From FEB-35 sp050263095 (GTDB taxonomy: Bacteria; Desulfobacterota; Deferrimicrobia; Deferrimicrobiales; Deferrimicrobiaceae), in NCBI GenBank assembly GCA_050263095.1, contig JBLNEW010000028.1:1-7148 (forward strand): a DNA stretch of 7,148 nt, read 5' to 3'. The notes under the pieces were generated by a model, which ran no database searches, was not told the DNA's origin, and saw nothing but the letters and a program-made list of their open reading frames with translations. The position numbers and the translations under genes were made by a program. Positions 5,959-7,148 of this stretch are shown here, piece by piece; the first letter of the stretch is position 1; each line of letters begins with the position of its first letter.

Positions 5959-7148
5959 GGGATGCCGCGCTGGCGATCCTGTCCCGCGTGGACGGGGGGA
6001 GGGCGTACGCCGACATTCTCCTTGAACGCGCGCTTCGCGGAGGCGATATGCCCGACGTCCGCGACCGTGCGCTCCTGACCGAGCTGGTCATGGGAACGCT
6101 GCGGCGGCGCGGAACGCTGGACCATTCCCTTTCCCCGCACATGTCCCGCCCGCTGGAAAAGACCGACTCCCTGGTGCGCAACGCCCTTCGGCTGGGCGCC
6201 TACCAGCTTATGTATACGCGCATCCCCGAGCGGGTGGCGATCTTCGAGACCGTCGCGGCGATGAAAAGTCTCCGCGGGGAGAAGCCCGCCGGACTGGTCA
6301 ACGCGGTGCTCCGTGCGATGGTCCGCGCCGGAAAGACGCCTCCTCCCCCGATCGAGGAAGGCCCGCTGCGCATTTCGGTGGAGCGCTCCGCTCCGCTTCC
6401 CCTTGTCGAGGCACTTTCACGCTCCATGGGGGAAAAGGAGGCGGTCTCCTTCCTCGAAGCCTCCCTTGAAAAACCGCCCTTCGCCGTGCGCGCGAACACG
6501 TTCCGGACCACGCGCGACGAGCTCGTTGCAAGGCTTGCGCAATCAGGAATGGGCCCGGTCCCCTGCCGGTTCGCGGGCGAAGGGGTAATCCTGGGAAAGC
6601 CCGGCGGGGTCCATGCCGATCCCGGTTTCCGCTCGGGGGAATACCTCGTGATGGACGAGGGAGCCCAGCTTGTCGCTCCGCTGTTGTCCCCCGCGGAGGG
6701 GGAGAATGTGCTCGACGCCTGCGCCGCTCCCGGGGGAAAGACGACGCACATGGCGGCTCTCTGCCGCGGCAAGGCGCGCATACTGGCCGTGGATGTCACC
6801 GGTTCAAGGGTGAGGATGCTCAAGGAGACGGTGGCGCGGCTTGGCGCGAAAGGGATAGAGACCGCCGTGCACGATTTTTCCGCGGGCCCGCTGCCGAACG
6901 CTTCGGAGCGGTTCGACAAGGTGCTGGTGGACGCTCCGTGCACCGGTATGGGGGTAATACGCAGGAACCCCGATGCGAAGTGGAGGTTCGAGCCCGGCGA
7001 CCCGTCCCGCATGGCGGCGCTTCAACGCGCCATCCTGCGGAACGCCTGGCTGTCGATGAAACCGGGGGGACTGCTCGTCTACAGCACCTGCTCGCCGCTG
7101 CGCGAGGAAAACGAGGAGGTCGTCGAAGCCTTCCGGCGGGAATCCGGC
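5949..7148 (+). CDS. rsmB: 16S rRNA (cytosine-C5) methyltransferase RsmB/Sun (3' end outside window)
   Basis: The frame is open from inside fmt to the last base, giving 400 residues if counted from ATC 5949. The family is about 430-450, so only the last few dozen residues are missing. RsmB methylates C967 of 16S rRNA (E. coli numbering) using S-adenosylmethionine. An N-terminal NusB-like helical domain (about residues 4-140) comes first, including RDAALAILSRV and the LRLGAYQLMY stretch. The methyltransferase fold has the SAM-binding DACAAPGGKT (256-265), the DAPCTGMG motif with C331 (codon 6939-6941) and the STCS motif with the nucleophile C381 (codon 7089-7091), so the active site is complete. 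The start is uncertain. GTG 5988 would remove the first helix and has no ribosome site, while ATC 5949 is well placed after AAGGGAG and would overlap fmt by 10 nt. It follows def-fmt, a common order. Confidence 0.93.
   Translation, partial: MPVRDAALAILSRVDGGRAYADILLERALRGGDMPDVRDRALLTELVMGTLRRRGTLDHSLSPHMSRPLEKTDSLVRNALRLGAYQLMYTRIPERVAIFETVAAMKSLRGEKPAGLVNAVLRAMVRAGKTPPPPIEEGPLRISVERSAPLPLVEALSRSMGEKEAVSFLEASLEKPPFAVRANTFRTTRDELVARLAQSGMGPVPCRFAGEGVILGKPGGVHADPGFRSGEYLVMDEGAQLVAPLLSPAEGENVLDACAAPGGKTTHMAALCRGKARILAVDVTGSRVRMLKETVARLGAKGIETAVHDFSAGPLPNASERFDKVLVDAPCTGMGVIRRNPDAKWRFEPGDPSRMAALQRAILRNAWLSMKPGGLLVYSTCSPLREENEEVVEAFRRESG

Noticed and set aside
6200..7012. Antisense open frame (270 codons) opposite rsmB
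   Set aside because: rsmB shows complete methyltransferase motifs on the sense strand; the antisense reading is Ser/Arg/Pro-rich with no domain.

Overview
This is a 7.1 kb, GC-rich, tightly packed stretch of bacterial chromosome in which every gene reads on the + strand. It holds eight complete or nearly complete genes plus one whose 5' part lies before the window. No gap between genes exceeds 39 nt and several neighbours overlap. I see no RNA gene, mobile element, CRISPR array, terminator or convincing promoter, so it may be one long transcription unit. The mix of gene families (UbiD/UbiA/UbiX quinone enzymes, stand-alone CheY-like regulator, GAF and GGDEF proteins, def-fmt-rsmB) suggests a Gram-negative, probably anaerobic bacterium of the former Deltaproteobacteria. 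That is an inference from family resemblance and gene content, not a proven placement.

Region 1 (1-2157) is quinone biosynthesis: the C-terminal part of a UbiD-family decarboxylase, an intact UbiA-family membrane prenyltransferase and an intact UbiX flavin prenyltransferase. UbiA attaches the polyprenyl tail to an aromatic acid, UbiX makes prenylated FMN, and UbiD uses that cofactor to decarboxylate the ring. In an anaerobe the likely product is menaquinone, perhaps through the futalosine route, but the early genes that would prove this are not in the window.

Region 2 (2154-4560) is a three-gene signalling cassette: a single-domain CheY-like receiver, a protein of two GAF domains with no output domain, and a diguanylate cyclase with an apparently degenerate receiver-like N-terminus and an intact GGDEF domain, including its inhibitory RxxD site. 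The first two junctions (ubiX/receiver, receiver/GAF) are ATGA overlaps and the third gap is 5 nt, which suggests coupled translation and joint function. No histidine kinase is visible.

Region 3 (4532-7148) is the housekeeping set def (peptide deformylase), fmt (methionyl-tRNA formyltransferase) and rsmB (16S rRNA m5C methyltransferase, cut off by the window end). def starts inside the diguanylate cyclase gene. rsmB has no ordinary start codon at the expected place and may begin at an ATC overlapping the end of fmt.

Most of the window is conventional. The points most worth a second look are the signalling cassette placed between quinone and formyl-Met genes, the pseudo-receiver diguanylate cyclase, and the start of rsmB. 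I found no clear evidence of an entirely new system.
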